From positions 1 to 64,000 of the forward strand of contig JAIKWY010000110.1 of assembly GCA_024684395.1 (NCBI GenBank): a DNA stretch of 64,000 bases. The letters run 5' to 3'. The DNA comes from Oscillospiraceae bacterium. GTDB lineage: Bacteria > Bacillota > Clostridia > Oscillospirales > Ruminococcaceae. This document shows, one piece after another, positions 7,500 through 16,285 of this stretch; the first letter of the stretch is position 1, and every line of letters starts with the position of its first letter. Position numbers and translations under genes: made by a program. The notes under the pieces are model-generated. The model was not told where the DNA came from, searched no databases, and worked only from the letters and a program-made list of their open reading frames with translations.

Positions 7500-9155
7500 A
7501 TGAATCCGATCACGATCGTCATCATCGTCGTTCTTGCGGTGGCACTGATCGCTGCGATCGTTGCTTGTTTTATGATGAGCAAGTCCGCAGAGGATAAGGG
7601 CTTCGAGAAGGGCGTGGCGCACAACAGGCGGGAGACAGAAAAGCAGATCAGTGATGCACGTTCTTCTGCGGATGCAAGAGCGAGAGAAGCTGAGAAGCGG
7701 ATCGCTGAGGCTGACAAGCGGATCTTACAGGCGGACAGCCTGATCGAGAACGCCAGCAAGGAAGCCGAGGCGAAGAAGAAGGAAGCGCTGGTCGAGGCAA
7801 AGGACGAGATCTTCAAGCTCCGTCAGGATGCAGAGAAGGAGATCCGTGACCGCCGCAATGAGGTGACCAAGCAGGAGCGCCGCATCCACCAGAAGGAGGA
7901 GACGCTCGACAAGAAGATCGATGCCCTTGAGAAGAAGGAAGAGACGCTTCAGGAAAAGCTCAAGGAGATCGATGATCTCAAGGCGGAGACGGAAGCCGTC
8001 AAGGCAAGCCAGCTCGAAGCTTTGGAGCGCATCTCAGGACTGACGAGAGAACAGGCGAGGGAGTACATTCTCCAGACCCTGGAAGAGGATCTGACACACG
8101 ACAAGGCCATCAAGGTCGCTGCCTACGAGCAGCAGATCAAGGAGGACTGTGAGGAGAAGGCAAGAAGCTATATCTCCCTGGCGATCGCCAAGTGCGCCGC
8201 CGATCAGGTATCCGAGGCTGCTGTATCTGTCGTAGCACTGCCCAGCGACGAAATGAAGGGCCGCATCATCGGCCGTGAGGGCCGCAACATCCGCACACTC
8301 GAAACGCTCACCGGCGTGGATCTCATCATTGATGATACACCCGAGGCGATCACGCTGTCCTGCTTCGATCAGGTACGCCGTGAGATCGCCCGCATCGCTC
8401 TGGAGCGTCTGATCTCCGATGGCAGAATCCATCCGACCCGCATTGAGGAAATGGTGGATAAGGCAAAGCGTGAGGTCGAGCATAAGATCAAGCAGGAGGG
8501 CGAAAGAGCCATCCTCGAAACCAACGTACACGGCGTCAACCATGAGCTGGTCAAGCTCCTGGGCCGCCTGCATTTCCGTACCAGCTACCGTCAGAACGTG
8601 CTGACCCACTCCATCGAGGTGGCACAGCTCTGCGGCGTGCTTGCAGCTGAGCTGGGCGTGGATGTGAACCTTGCCAAGCGTGCAGGTCTGCTCCACGACA
8701 TCGGTAAGGCACTGACTTCTGAGGTAGAAGGTTCCCACGTTCAGATCGGCGTGGATGTCTGCCGCAAAGCCAATGAGAATCCCGAGGTGCTCCATGCCAT
8801 TGAGGCACATCACAACGATGTGGAGCCCAAGACGGCGATCGCCTGCATCGTACAGGCTGCCGATGCGATCTCTGCCGCAAGACCCGGTGCAAGATCCGAG
8901 AACTACGAGAACTACATCAAGCGCCTTGAAAAGCTTGAGGAGATCTGCAAGTCCTATAAGGGCGTTGAGAAGTGCTATGCCGTACAGGCGGGCCGTGAGA
9001 TCCGTGTCATGGTACAGCCGGAGATCATCAACGATGAGAAGATGGTCCTGGTGGCTCGCCAGATCGCACAGCAGATCGAGGACGAGATGGAGTATCCCGG
9101 TCAGATCAAGGTCAACCTGATCCGTGAGAGCCGGACTGTGGATTATGCAAAGTAA
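7500..9155 (+). CDS. rny: Ribonuclease Y
   Basis: RNase Y is the membrane-anchored endoribonuclease that starts mRNA decay in many Firmicutes. The 551-residue product has an N-terminal membrane helix ([20 protein letters not shown]), a long charged coiled coil (about 40-210), a KH RNA-binding domain containing [15 protein letters not shown], and an HD phosphohydrolase domain with LLHDIGKA and AHHNDVEP as metal-site motifs. I chose the ATG at 7500 because AAAGGAGGT lies at correct spacing; the upstream in-frame ATG at 7464 has no ribosome site. Promoter and terminator both flank it, so it is probably monocistronic. Confidence 0.97.
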   Translation: MNPITIVIIVVLAVALIAAIVACFMMSKSAEDKGFEKGVAHNRRETEKQISDARSSADARAREAEKRIAEADKRILQADSLIENASKEAEAKKKEALVEAKDEIFKLRQDAEKEIRDRRNEVTKQERRIHQKEETLDKKIDALEKKEETLQEKLKEIDDLKAETEAVKASQLEALERISGLTREQAREYILQTLEEDLTHDKAIKVAAYEQQIKEDCEEKARSYISLAIAKCAADQVSEAAVSVVALPSDEMKGRIIGREGRNIRTLETLTGVDLIIDDTPEAITLSCFDQVRREIARIALERLISDGRIHPTRIEEMVDKAKREVEHKIKQEGERAILETNVHGVNHELVKLLGRLHFRTSYRQNVLTHSIEVAQLCGVLAAELGVDVNLAKRAGLLHDIGKALTSEVEGSHVQIGVDVCRKANENPEVLHAIEAHHNDVEPKTAIACIVQAADAISAARPGARSENYENYIKRLEKLEEICKSYKGVEKCYAVQAGREIRVMVQPEIINDEKMVLVARQIAQQIEDEMEYPGQIKVNLIRESRTVDYAK

Positions 9156-9174
9156 GAGACTGTGACGGTCTCAG

Positions 9175-9208
9175 AAAAAACAGGACGGCTGCGGCTGTCC
9201 TGTTTTTT
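9175..9208 (+). terminator. Terminator after rny
   Basis: AAAAAACAGGAC (9175-9186) pairs with GTCCTGTTTTTT (9197-9208): a classic A-tract/T-tract intrinsic terminator. Confidence 0.85.
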
Positions 9209-9258
9209 ACATGACAGAGGAACACTGAATGGCATTTTGCAGATAAGGAGACATGTCT

Positions 9259-10698
9259 ATGCCCAAAACAATACTTGGAACCAGTGAAAAATCCAATTTT
9301 ATCCTGAACATGAAGACGGGGGAGTATTACAAATACAATCTCCGCATTTTACAGCTGTTTCTGGTGCTGATGCCGGTGCTGAGCGTCCCGCTGGAATTTG
9401 CCAAGGTGTACAGCGTGCCGGGTATGGCACTGTCGGTCACGGGCGTGCTGGCGATCGTGTTCATGTTCATCGGCTTCATGAAAAAGGTGACGCCGAAAAC
9501 ACTTTGGCTGCCGGCGATCCTGTTCGGCGGCATGATCGCATGGGGCGGCGTGAGCGTGTACAACTGCTACTTCCGCAACATCGGTCTCCTCGGTGCCGAC
9601 GGACGGAGCGAGGGGCTGCTCTCGATCGTGTTCTATGCGTGCTTCTTCATGCTCGGTGCGCAGCTCGGGACGGATGACAACCGGAAAAAGCTGCTGTATT
9701 CCATGCTCTGGATGGGACTGGCGGAGTGTGTCTGGGCGCTGCTCCAGATGCTGCCGCTCGGATTCCCGAGCTATTACAAGAACCTCGAACCGCTGCTGGT
9801 GTTCCGCACCTTCCTGCCGTCCGGTCTGACGGGCAGTCCCATCTTCCTGGCGACGCTGCTGGTGATGCTGCTCTTCCCGGCGATGCTCGGCGCTGTATTT
9901 GCAGAGGAAAATAAGGCACAGATCCTCTGTCTGGTGAGTGCGGCGGTGTTTGCGCTGACGGCGGTACGGACACAGTGCCTGATCGGTCTTGCGGGGACGG
10001 GCCTGGCAGTTGCAGCCGGTGTGGTCACGCTGCTGCTCCGGAAAGGCGGCAAGCGGGCGCTGCTGACGGGCGGCATCGTGCTGGCGGCATTTGCGGTCGG
10101 ATTTGCATGGAGCTGGTTCGCTCCGGCGGTGAACGGCACCTATGACCGTGCCGGCGGTGAGAACGTGGCTGTGGAGAACGGCTATGTGTTCTATGACGGG
10201 GCGATCATGTGGGAGGACAGCGCTTACCGGCTCAATGTGAGCGGCTACTACATGCCGAACGGTACCAAGAACCCATACGGGCATTTTGATGCGGAGAGCA
10301 TCCCGGAGACCTATGGCTTTATCTGGCGTGTGGCGGGCGATATTGCAAAGAAGTACCCGCTTGCCGGAAGCGGTCCGGACAATCTGGTCTATCCGCAGAT
10401 GTTCCAGTCTCTGGTGATCTCGGGCAACCCGAACACCTTCGACAGGGCGTATGATTTTTATCTGCATACGGCGGCTTCGATGGGCTTCCCGATGCTGGCA
10501 CTGCTGATCGCCGTGCTGGTCATCACGGTGAAGCGGGGCGCCGGACAGGTGAAGGGCAGCTGGATCGGAACGGCGGTATTCGGCGCTGCGGCGCTGTATT
10601 TAGCCGTCATGGTGATCGGATCGAGCTGCATCACGGTGGCGCCGCTGTTCTGGATGCTGGCGGGGTGCTGCTGTCATGGCAAGGAAGAGACGGCATAA
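9259..10698 (+). CDS. O-antigen-ligase-like polytopic membrane protein
   Basis: A 479-residue protein with about ten membrane helices and one large extracytoplasmic loop (about residues 290-370). The loop and flanks have the layout of the O-antigen ligase / Wzy polymerase superfamily, including GRSEGLLSIVFYACF, an Arg-rich helix RTQCLIG, and the loop motif FDRAYDFYLHTAASMGFP, comparable to the family's AHN-type segment. Such proteins transfer or polymerise surface glycans outside the membrane; the substrate here is unknown and no other glycan genes are adjacent. AAGGAG (9245-9250) is only 2 bases from an ATG at 9253 but 8 bases from the ATG at 9259, so I chose 9259. Confidence 0.7.
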   Translation: MPKTILGTSEKSNFILNMKTGEYYKYNLRILQLFLVLMPVLSVPLEFAKVYSVPGMALSVTGVLAIVFMFIGFMKKVTPKTLWLPAILFGGMIAWGGVSVYNCYFRNIGLLGADGRSEGLLSIVFYACFFMLGAQLGTDDNRKKLLYSMLWMGLAECVWALLQMLPLGFPSYYKNLEPLLVFRTFLPSGLTGSPIFLATLLVMLLFPAMLGAVFAEENKAQILCLVSAAVFALTAVRTQCLIGLAGTGLAVAAGVVTLLLRKGGKRALLTGGIVLAAFAVGFAWSWFAPAVNGTYDRAGGENVAVENGYVFYDGAIMWEDSAYRLNVSGYYMPNGTKNPYGHFDAESIPETYGFIWRVAGDIAKKYPLAGSGPDNLVYPQMFQSLVISGNPNTFDRAYDFYLHTAASMGFPMLALLIAVLVITVKRGAGQVKGSWIGTAVFGAAALYLAVMVIGSSCITVAPLFWMLAGCCCHGKEETA

Positions 10699-10719
10699 GT
10701 GCGGCTTCTGAACAAAACA

Positions 10720-10743
10720 GACCTGCCCGGAGACGGGCAGGTC
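10720..10743 (+). terminator. Hairpin after the ligase-like gene
   Basis: GACCTGCCCG (10720-10729) pairs with CGGGCAGGTC (10734-10743) around GAGA, then ATTTCTG. The T-tract is weak. Confidence 0.5.
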
Positions 10744-10770
10744 ATTTCTGTGAGAAAATACTCGTTTTCC

Positions 10771-10807
10771 TGTATTGTGTTCCCGCCGAAGGCGGGAACA
10801 CAATACA
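10771..10807. repeat. Perfect 17-bp inverted repeat
   Basis: TGTATTGTGTTCCCGCC (10771-10787) pairs perfectly with GGCGGGAACACAATACA (10791-10807) around GAA. There is no T-tract on either side. It could be an RNA processing hairpin, a strong protein-binding palindrome or a small mobile repeat. Confidence 0.7.
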
Positions 10808-10865
10808 CCTGATGTCAGAAGTGAGATAAAACAGTTTATTTCTAATGCAGGGCATCTCTAAAAAC

Positions 10866-10892
10866 CGCCTCTAAAACATAGTTTTTAGAGGT
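10866..10892 (+). other. Small hairpin in leader of transporter gene
   Basis: CCGCCTCTAAAAC near 10866 pairs with GTTTTTAGAGG near 10881-10891 just ahead of the transporter gene. It may act as an attenuator or stability element; I see no aptamer. Confidence 0.3.
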
Positions 10893-10917
10893 ACCCTTGA
10901 GAGAAAGAGGCGTATGT

Positions 10918-11844
10918 ATGGAAGATATGGCGATCGTTGTATTAAGGCAGGCATTTATCATGCTCATGCTGATCTTGGTCGGGGCGGGATGCTTCAAGCT
11001 GAAGCTCCTGACAAAGCAGACAGTCACGGAGCTGTCCGGGCTGGTGCTCAAAGTTGTGAACCCGATCGTGATCCTGATGGCATACCAGCGGGAGAACAAG
11101 CCGGAGCTGGTACACAATCTCGGGTGGACGTTTCTGCTCACGGTGATCGCCTATCTGGTCGCCTGTGCGGTGGCATACCTCGGCATCCGGGACAAGGAGG
11201 GGCGGGAGACCGTCATCGAGCGCTTTTCGAGCATCTATTCCAACTGCGGGTTCATGGGGATCCCGCTTGTCATGGCGATGTTCGGGTATGAGGGCGTGTT
11301 CTATCTCACGGCGTTCCTGACGGGCTTCAATGCGCTGGTATGGTCGCACGGTGTCATGATGATGAGCGGGGAGCGCTCGTTGAGATCGCTCGTGAAGGTG
11401 CTGACCTCGCCGGCGATCATTGCCATCGTGGTGGGGATGATCCTGTTCTTCTTCAATATCACGCTGCCGTCGCTGCTGTCGGAGACATTCGAGATGGTCG
11501 GCAACCTGAACACGCCGCTGGCAATGATCGTTGCCGGTGCGACAATCGCACAGACTGACCTCATCAAGGTGCTCAGAAAGCCGAGGGTCTTCTATGTGGC
11601 GGCGCTCAAGCTGCTGGTGATCCCGCTTCTGTGCATCGTGATCTTCCGGTTCTTGCCGCTTGATCAGACGGTGGAGATGACCGTGCTGGCGGCTTCTGCT
11701 GCCCCGAGTGCTGCCATCTGCACGATGATGAGCCTGACCTACGACCGCAATGCGGCGTATGCTTCGGAGATCTTCGGGATGACGACGCTGCTGTCTGTTG
11801 CGACGATGCCGGTGATGATGATGGCTTATGGATGGATAGGCTAA
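10918..11844 (+). CDS. AEC-family (auxin efflux carrier type) permease
   Basis: A 308-residue polytopic protein with about ten helices arranged as two five-helix bundles. The VVNPIVILMAYQ helix, the NCGFMGIPLVMAMFGYEGVFY segment and the C-terminal AASAAPSAAICTMMSLTYD helix are typical of bacterial AEC transporters (PF03547), which export organic or amino acids such as malate. The substrate cannot be told from sequence. I chose the ATG at 10918, 7 bases after AAAGAGG, over the TTG at 10897. It is flanked by its own terminator, so is probably transcribed alone. Confidence 0.88.
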   Translation: MEDMAIVVLRQAFIMLMLILVGAGCFKLKLLTKQTVTELSGLVLKVVNPIVILMAYQRENKPELVHNLGWTFLLTVIAYLVACAVAYLGIRDKEGRETVIERFSSIYSNCGFMGIPLVMAMFGYEGVFYLTAFLTGFNALVWSHGVMMMSGERSLRSLVKVLTSPAIIAIVVGMILFFFNITLPSLLSETFEMVGNLNTPLAMIVAGATIAQTDLIKVLRKPRVFYVAALKLLVIPLLCIVIFRFLPLDQTVEMTVLAASAAPSAAICTMMSLTYDRNAAYASEIFGMTTLLSVATMPVMMMAYGWIG

Positions 11845-11863
11845 GCGCATATAGATAAAATGA

Positions 11864-11898
11864 TGCCCTGCATTCCTTGGGGAATGCAGGGCAGTTTT
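11864..11898 (+). terminator. Terminator after the AEC permease gene
   Basis: TGCCCTGCATTCC (11864-11876) pairs with GGAATGCAGGGCA (11881-11893) around TTGG, then GTTTT. Confidence 0.75.
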
Positions 11899-11997
11899 GG
11901 CATTGTCGGGGGCGCTGATGCCGCCGCTGAGCGGCGGGGAAAGGCTTGCTCGGAGGGAAATTCTCCCCTTGCAGAGTGCCTTCGGTTTCAGGAGATT

Positions 11998-12076
11998 TCG
12001 CCGTCTGCGGACGGCGACCAGAGGGCTTTGCCCTCTGGACTCCCACAAACTTTTTTTACGGAAAAAAAGTTTGATC
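11998..12076. repeat. Composite palindromic intergenic repeat (copy 2)
   Basis: Hairpins GCCGTC-TGC-GGACGGC and CCAGAGGGC-TTT-GCCCTCTGG, followed by AAACTTTTTTT-ACGG-AAAAAAAGTTT. The middle hairpin matches one at 3016-3037 except for its loop. It lies between the permease and the convergent LRR gene. Confidence 0.7.
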
Positions 12077-12104
12077 AAAAAACGATCTTGGGTCTCTCTG
12101 TAAC

Positions 12105-13676
12105 TTACTTCACAAAATCCGTGATCTTCACATCTTCCCTGCCTGCGCCTACAGCGGCGGCATAGACGAGGATGACTGCGGCATCGGAGGCGTTGACGTT
12201 CTCGTCGCCGTTGACATTGGCGGCAAGCATCTGGTTCTCCGTCAGGGCGGCTTCCTTGCCTGCGCCGATGCTGGCGGCGGCGATGAGCACCTGTGCGGCA
12301 TCCGAGGCGTTGATCGTCCCGTCTTCATTCACATCGCCGAGGGTGTAGGTCGGGAACTTGCCGAGGGAGATGAACGGGATGTCGTTCTCATCGGCATAGG
12401 TCTTGGCGGTGGAGGGCTCATAGCCCGTGATGGTGCAGCCCTCCGGGAGCGTGAGCTTGGCGGCGGCGACATCCATATCCGGGTTCAGGATCGTGATGTT
12501 TTTCAGGGCATCGGTGGGCTCGAGCGCACTCATACCGAACTTCGCCACATGCTCGCCGAGGACGATCTCCTCCACATTCGGGCAGCTCTTGAAGGCGTTG
12601 TAGGGCAGTTCCTCCAGACCGTCACCGGTCTCGATGCGTTCGAGTGCGATACAGCCGTTGGCGAGCTCAACGCCGAGCTTGGTCAGGCTGTCCGGGAGGA
12701 TCAGTTCTTTCAGGGAGATGCATCTGCGGAAGGTGTAGGATCCGATCTCCTTCACGCCCTCCTCGATGGTGATATGTTCGAGCTTGTCGCAGTTGTTGAA
12801 GGCGTTGTCGGAGATGACCTCCACGCTGCCGGGGATGGTGATCTCGGTCAGACCGCTGCCGAGGAATGCCGCCGAGCCAATGATCGTCAGGCTGTCCGGC
12901 AGCGTGAGCGTCTGGAGGGTGGTGCAGTTCTTGAAGGTGTAGTTGCCGATCTTCTTCAAGCCGCTGCCGAGCTTCACGGTCTTGAGGTTTTCACATTCTG
13001 CAAATGCTTCAAAGTCCAGCTCCTCCACGCCGTTGCCGACAGTGATGCTTTTGAGCGCAGAGCAGCGCAGGACGAACTGCGCACCCACGGACTTGACGCT
13101 GTCCGGGACGGTGATGGCGGGCAGCGAATAGCAGTCGATGAAGCAGTAATTGCCCAGATCCTCCACGCCGTCCTCAATGGTGACGCTTTCGAGCGCCGCA
13201 CACTCGCCGAATGCGCCGTCACCCATCTTCTTAACAGAGCCGGGGAGCGTCAGCGTTGTCAGACCGCTTTCCCGGAATGCTTCCTGTCCGATGCTTTCGA
13301 GCCCCTCCGGCAGGGTGACAGTTTTCAGCTTGGTGCAGCCGTAGAAGGCGTTCGTGCCGATGCTCTTCACATACTTGCCGAGCTTGACGGAGGTGACGCC
13401 CTCCTGTCCACGGAATGCCTCGAAGCCGATCTCCGTGACCGCTGTGCCGTCAAGCTCATCCGGGATCTCTACGGCGCCTGTGATGTTGGCTTCGCAGCTC
13501 TGGATGATGGCGTGGTAGCCCTCGTCATCGGCAACGACGCTGTAGTGCAGACCGGCATATGTGCCGTCCGTGCCAGCCTGTGCGATGATGGCGGCTGTCT
13601 CCGGGATGACTGCCATCGGAGCGGCAGTGCAGAGCATGGAGAGAGCGGCGATGCCGGCTAAAACTCTGTGTTTCAT
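12105..13676 (-). CDS. Secreted BspA-type leucine-rich-repeat protein with C-terminal dockerin
   Basis: A 523-residue secreted protein: signal peptide (about 1-35, hydrophobic core LAGIAALSMLCTAAPMAV), about fourteen LRR_5/BspA-type repeats of about 23 residues (residues 60-400, with recurring IGxxAFxxCxxLxxVTLP), and a C-terminal dockerin. The dockerin has two calcium loops, GDVNEDGTINASDAAQVLI and NVNGDENVNASDAAVILVY. BspA-type repeats usually bind proteins or surfaces; the dockerin would dock it to a cohesin. Its NASDAA dockerin resembles that of ScaB rather than that of the xylanase. GAGGAAAAGAAT precedes the ATG. A decayed gene with the same last residues lies just upstream. Confidence 0.92.
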   Translation of the reverse strand: MKHRVLAGIAALSMLCTAAPMAVIPETAAIIAQAGTDGTYAGLHYSVVADDEGYHAIIQSCEANITGAVEIPDELDGTAVTEIGFEAFRGQEGVTSVKLGKYVKSIGTNAFYGCTKLKTVTLPEGLESIGQEAFRESGLTTLTLPGSVKKMGDGAFGECAALESVTIEDGVEDLGNYCFIDCYSLPAITVPDSVKSVGAQFVLRCSALKSITVGNGVEELDFEAFAECENLKTVKLGSGLKKIGNYTFKNCTTLQTLTLPDSLTIIGSAAFLGSGLTEITIPGSVEVISDNAFNNCDKLEHITIEEGVKEIGSYTFRRCISLKELILPDSLTKLGVELANGCIALERIETGDGLEELPYNAFKSCPNVEEIVLGEHVAKFGMSALEPTDALKNITILNPDMDVAAAKLTLPEGCTITGYEPSTAKTYADENDIPFISLGKFPTYTLGDVNEDGTINASDAAQVLIAAASIGAGKEAALTENQMLAANVNGDENVNASDAAVILVYAAAVGAGREDVKITDFVK

Positions 13677-13745
13677 ATTCTTTTCCTCTTTACATGTTTT
13701 TTATTCCGTTTGACGGGAATAGATAGCTCCTGCTTGGAACAGGGC

Positions 13746-13811
13746 TTACTTGACGAAATCGGTGATGCTGCACATGGCGAGTGCGGTCGCTGCGAATTGT
13801 CTTTTTATGTC
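13746..13811 (-). pseudogene. Remnant of a second secreted dockerin-type gene
   Basis: Reading the minus strand: AAAAGGAG, 9 bases, then ATA-AAA-AGA giving (I)KRQFAATALAMCS, fused in frame to ITDFVK and TAA. The first part looks like the start of a signal peptide. The last six residues and the stop are the same as the end of the neighbouring LRR-dockerin protein (KITDFVK-stop). The simplest reading is a related gene that lost nearly all its coding sequence by internal deletion, with the start codon now ATA. It may still contribute a promoter or leader for the LRR gene. Confidence 0.6.
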
Positions 13812-14001
13812 AGGTTTCTCCTTTTGGAACAATATGGCGGACTTGCGTCTGTATGAACGCCCGATCCGGAGCGCATCGCCAAAAATACACGGAGATCGGA
13901 CAGATCCCCTTTATAATAAGTAGGCAGGAATGGAGCTGCTGCGGCTTTTTTGTATATTCCTACAAAATTGATATGCAAAGCGGATATTTCGTCAGAACCG
14001 C
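13812..14001. other. Gene-free stretch upstream of luxS
   Basis: No gene seen. It contains the ribosome-site remnant described above, an AT-rich TTTATAATAAG near 13910 that could serve as a -10 on either strand, and no clear hairpin. It separates the minus-strand LRR gene and remnant from the luxS promoter. Confidence 0.4.
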
Positions 14002-14030
14002 TTGAAAACGGCAGGAAAGTATGCTATAAT
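14002..14030 (+). promoter_or_regulatory. Promoter for luxS
   Basis: TTGAAA (14002-14007), 17-base spacer, TATAAT (14025-14030), about 48 bases before the ATG. Confidence 0.8.
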
Positions 14031-14077
14031 AGAACTGTTCAACAAACTTTGAACGGAATACCGAAGGAGGAACTATC

Positions 14078-14602
14078 ATGGAACTGATCGCAAGCTTTTC
14101 CGTAGACCATACCGCCATCATCCCCGGCATTTTTGTCAGCCGTGTGGATCAGCTCGGCGATGGTCTCATCACGACCTATGACATCAGAGTCACCAGACCC
14201 AACCGGGAGCCCGCAATCGACGTGTCTGCGATGCATTCGCTGGAGCACATCATTGCGACCTATCTCCGGAACGATCCCGACTGGAAGGACGAGGTCATCT
14301 ACTGGGGTCCGATGGGATGTCTGACCGGCTTCTACCTCATCCTGAAGGGCAACCGCAAGCCGCAGGAGATCCACGGGCTGCTCCTCAATGCCTTCCGCTC
14401 TGTGGAGAAGGCGGACATCGTGCCCGGTGCGCAGGAGAAGAACTGCGGCAACTATCTGCTGCACAATCTGCCGATGGCAAAGTGGTATGCAGCCAAATTT
14501 GCCGACTATCTCGCTGCCAACGCCGACAAGCCGGAGATTTTCGAGTATCCGAAGACCGAGCGCCTTGTGACGGATGACGGACAGCAGTTCTTTGATTCCT
14601 GA
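14078..14602 (+). CDS. luxS: S-ribosylhomocysteine lyase (LuxS, autoinducer-2 synthesis)
   Basis: LuxS cleaves S-ribosylhomocysteine to homocysteine and DPD, the precursor of autoinducer-2, in the activated-methyl cycle (cytoplasm). The 174-residue product has the metal-site motif HSLEH (His53, His57), the catalytic cysteine in WGPMGC (Cys80) and a third metal ligand in KNCGNYLLHNL. It is slightly longer than the usual 155-160 residues because of a C-terminal tail. AAGGAGG lies 8 bases before the ATG. No methylthioadenosine nucleosidase (pfs) gene is adjacent. It is monocistronic, with promoter and terminator both visible. Confidence 0.97.
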   Translation: MELIASFSVDHTAIIPGIFVSRVDQLGDGLITTYDIRVTRPNREPAIDVSAMHSLEHIIATYLRNDPDWKDEVIYWGPMGCLTGFYLILKGNRKPQEIHGLLLNAFRSVEKADIVPGAQEKNCGNYLLHNLPMAKWYAAKFADYLAANADKPEIFEYPKTERLVTDDGQQFFDS

Positions 14603-14612
14603 TGCTTTACAG

Positions 14613-14645
14613 CAGCCCCTCCCCGGCTCGGGGAGGGGCTGTTTT
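14613..14645 (+). terminator. Terminator after luxS
   Basis: CAGCCCCTCCCC (14613-14624) pairs with GGGGAGGGGCTG (14630-14641), followed by TTTT. Confidence 0.8.
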
Positions 14646-14770
14646 GTGATCAGCGGAGATGGTATATTGAAGCCTCCGTATGGCGGCGGTCTCCAAAACA
14701 GAGAGCGTTGCAGCCTTTGCGAAGCATTGGCTGCAAGCGGGAAAATAGGCAAGCCCTGTCCTTCTGAGGA

Positions 14771-16015
14771 TCATCTGCCCGTGCGGGCTCCGCACCCACC
14801 GTTCATGTAGAAATTCTTCATGAGGATGAGGGAACAGCCTGCCAGGAAGTCGGTCTTGTCCTCTACGGTGCTCAGGACGATGCGCTCGGCGATGTCATCA
14901 CCGGCGTACTCCTTGATATAAGAACGGAACTGCGAGAAGCCACGCTCGGAGAGCCCGAAGTGATGCAGCACCACACGCTGTGACTGGAAGCAGCAGACCA
15001 AGTTATGCAGTAGCACGCTCCAGTCCTGCATGATCCCACGCACGACCGCTTCGCAGCGGGAATCACCGGCGGAGACTGCCTGGTACATCTGTTCGAGGGT
15101 CACATGCTCGATATAGCCGTCCGTTGCCGAATACAGGAACGGCGTGCGCTCCTTGGAATAGACCTCGGCGATCCGTGCCTGCATCGCCTGCACGGAGAGC
15201 TGCGCACGCACGGAGCCTGCCGGATAGCCGTCCTGCTGCCTGCCGCCGGGGCGGATGATGCAGCGCTCGGTCATATAGCTGTAGGTGAGATAGTCGGTCT
15301 CGCTTTTCTCCGGACGGAGCACGGAAATGTGGATGTGTCCGCCGAGATGGATGTAGACCTGGTTCGTGCTCGGCACGCCGCTGCGCTGGAGGTCGGCATT
15401 GGCGAGGGACAGCAGCCATACTGCATTGCCGCAGAAAACCTGGGGCATCTGGGGGACGGACAGTGCCTTGGTCAGTTCGCTGAAATCGAGCTGACCGTCT
15501 TTATAGAACACACGCATCCTGCCGATCATGATGGGCATGACGCCCACGCCGAGCCCGAGCACGTCATCCCGCTTGAGACAGGCGTTGCTCATCATGCGCT
15601 CGGCGGCGCTGATGATGAACTGCTGGATCTCCTTGCGGCTGGTGTGGTCGGTGCAGGGCATGGAGAGCTTGTCGAGGATCTCCATGTGCATGGTACACAG
15701 CCCGACTGTGATCTCCTGTTCGCTGATGACGGCGCCGAGGATGAATTTATAGTTGGCATTGATGTCAAGCAAGATCTTACGTCTGCCCTTGGGGAGCTTG
15801 TTGTCCTGCTCCTTCTGCTGATAGGGCGCTTCGCCGATCTCCACGAGGATGCCCTCGGCGATCATGGCGTTGGTGATCTGTGTGATGGAAGCCCGGGTGA
15901 TCTGGAGCATGGCGGAAAGATCCACACGGGAGATCGGTCCTGCCTCCCAGACTGTCCGGAGCACCTGCATCCGGTTGATGCGTTTCAGATCGAGCTTGCT
16001 GATACCGCTGAGCAT
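14771..16015 (-). CDS. ROK-family transcriptional regulator
   Basis: A 414-residue NagC/XylR-type regulator: N-terminal winged helix-turn-helix (about 10-70, with GPISRVDLSAMLQITRASIT as recognition region), then a ROK sugar-kinase-like domain. The kinase half looks degenerate: the usual phosphate-binding DxGGT and zinc CxCGxxGC motifs are not visible, so it may sense a ligand without kinase activity. AAAGGAG stands 8 bases from the ATG at 16015; the GTG at 16024 overlaps the ribosome site and is rejected. It is divergent from a dockerin-CAP gene, and an AT-rich repeated motif between them may be its operator. Confidence 0.87.
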   Translation of the reverse strand: MLSGISKLDLKRINRMQVLRTVWEAGPISRVDLSAMLQITRASITQITNAMIAEGILVEIGEAPYQQKEQDNKLPKGRRKILLDINANYKFILGAVISEQEITVGLCTMHMEILDKLSMPCTDHTSRKEIQQFIISAAERMMSNACLKRDDVLGLGVGVMPIMIGRMRVFYKDGQLDFSELTKALSVPQMPQVFCGNAVWLLSLANADLQRSGVPSTNQVYIHLGGHIHISVLRPEKSETDYLTYSYMTERCIIRPGGRQQDGYPAGSVRAQLSVQAMQARIAEVYSKERTPFLYSATDGYIEHVTLEQMYQAVSAGDSRCEAVVRGIMQDWSVLLHNLVCCFQSQRVVLHHFGLSERGFSQFRSYIKEYAGDDIAERIVLSTVEDKTDFLAGCSLILMKNFYMNGGCGARTGR

Positions 16016-16031
16016 AGCGGACACTCCTTTG

Positions 16032-16115
16032 TTAATTGATTTACTTAATTATAGCATACTTCCCCCAAAAAGGCAAGTGCGCATCCTGCACAAGATGCGG
16101 AGGGTAATTAAGTTA
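16032..16115. promoter_or_regulatory. Putative operator pair in the ROK/CAP divergent region
   Basis: TTTACTTAATTA (16040-16051) overlaps the -10 of the ROK gene, and a near copy in opposite orientation (TAATTAAGTTAAA, 16103-16115) lies about 55 bases away, upstream of the CAP gene promoter. Position and symmetry fit an autoregulatory operator; the protein that binds is inferred. Confidence 0.4.
16048..16076 (-). promoter_or_regulatory. Promoter for the ROK regulator
   Basis: Minus-strand TTGCCT (16071-16076), 17-base spacer, TATAAT (16048-16053). Confidence 0.75.
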
Positions 16116-16216
16116 AATATGTGTACTTTATACTTTGCATCGCATGCCGGATGCACAAAATGCATATCAGCGTTTTGTGCAGATAGTAGAAAGTTGATGG
16201 GGATTTTACAAAAGGC

Positions 16217-16244
16217 TTGTATTTTTTTAGCATTTTTGTATAAT
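16217..16244 (+). promoter_or_regulatory. Promoter for the dockerin-CAP gene
   Basis: TTGTAT (16217-16222), 16-base spacer, TATAAT (16239-16244), about 40 bases before the ATG. Confidence 0.7.
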
Positions 16245-16285
16245 GAAAATAGAGCCATAAACCACTTGCACAGGAGGGGTGCTGT

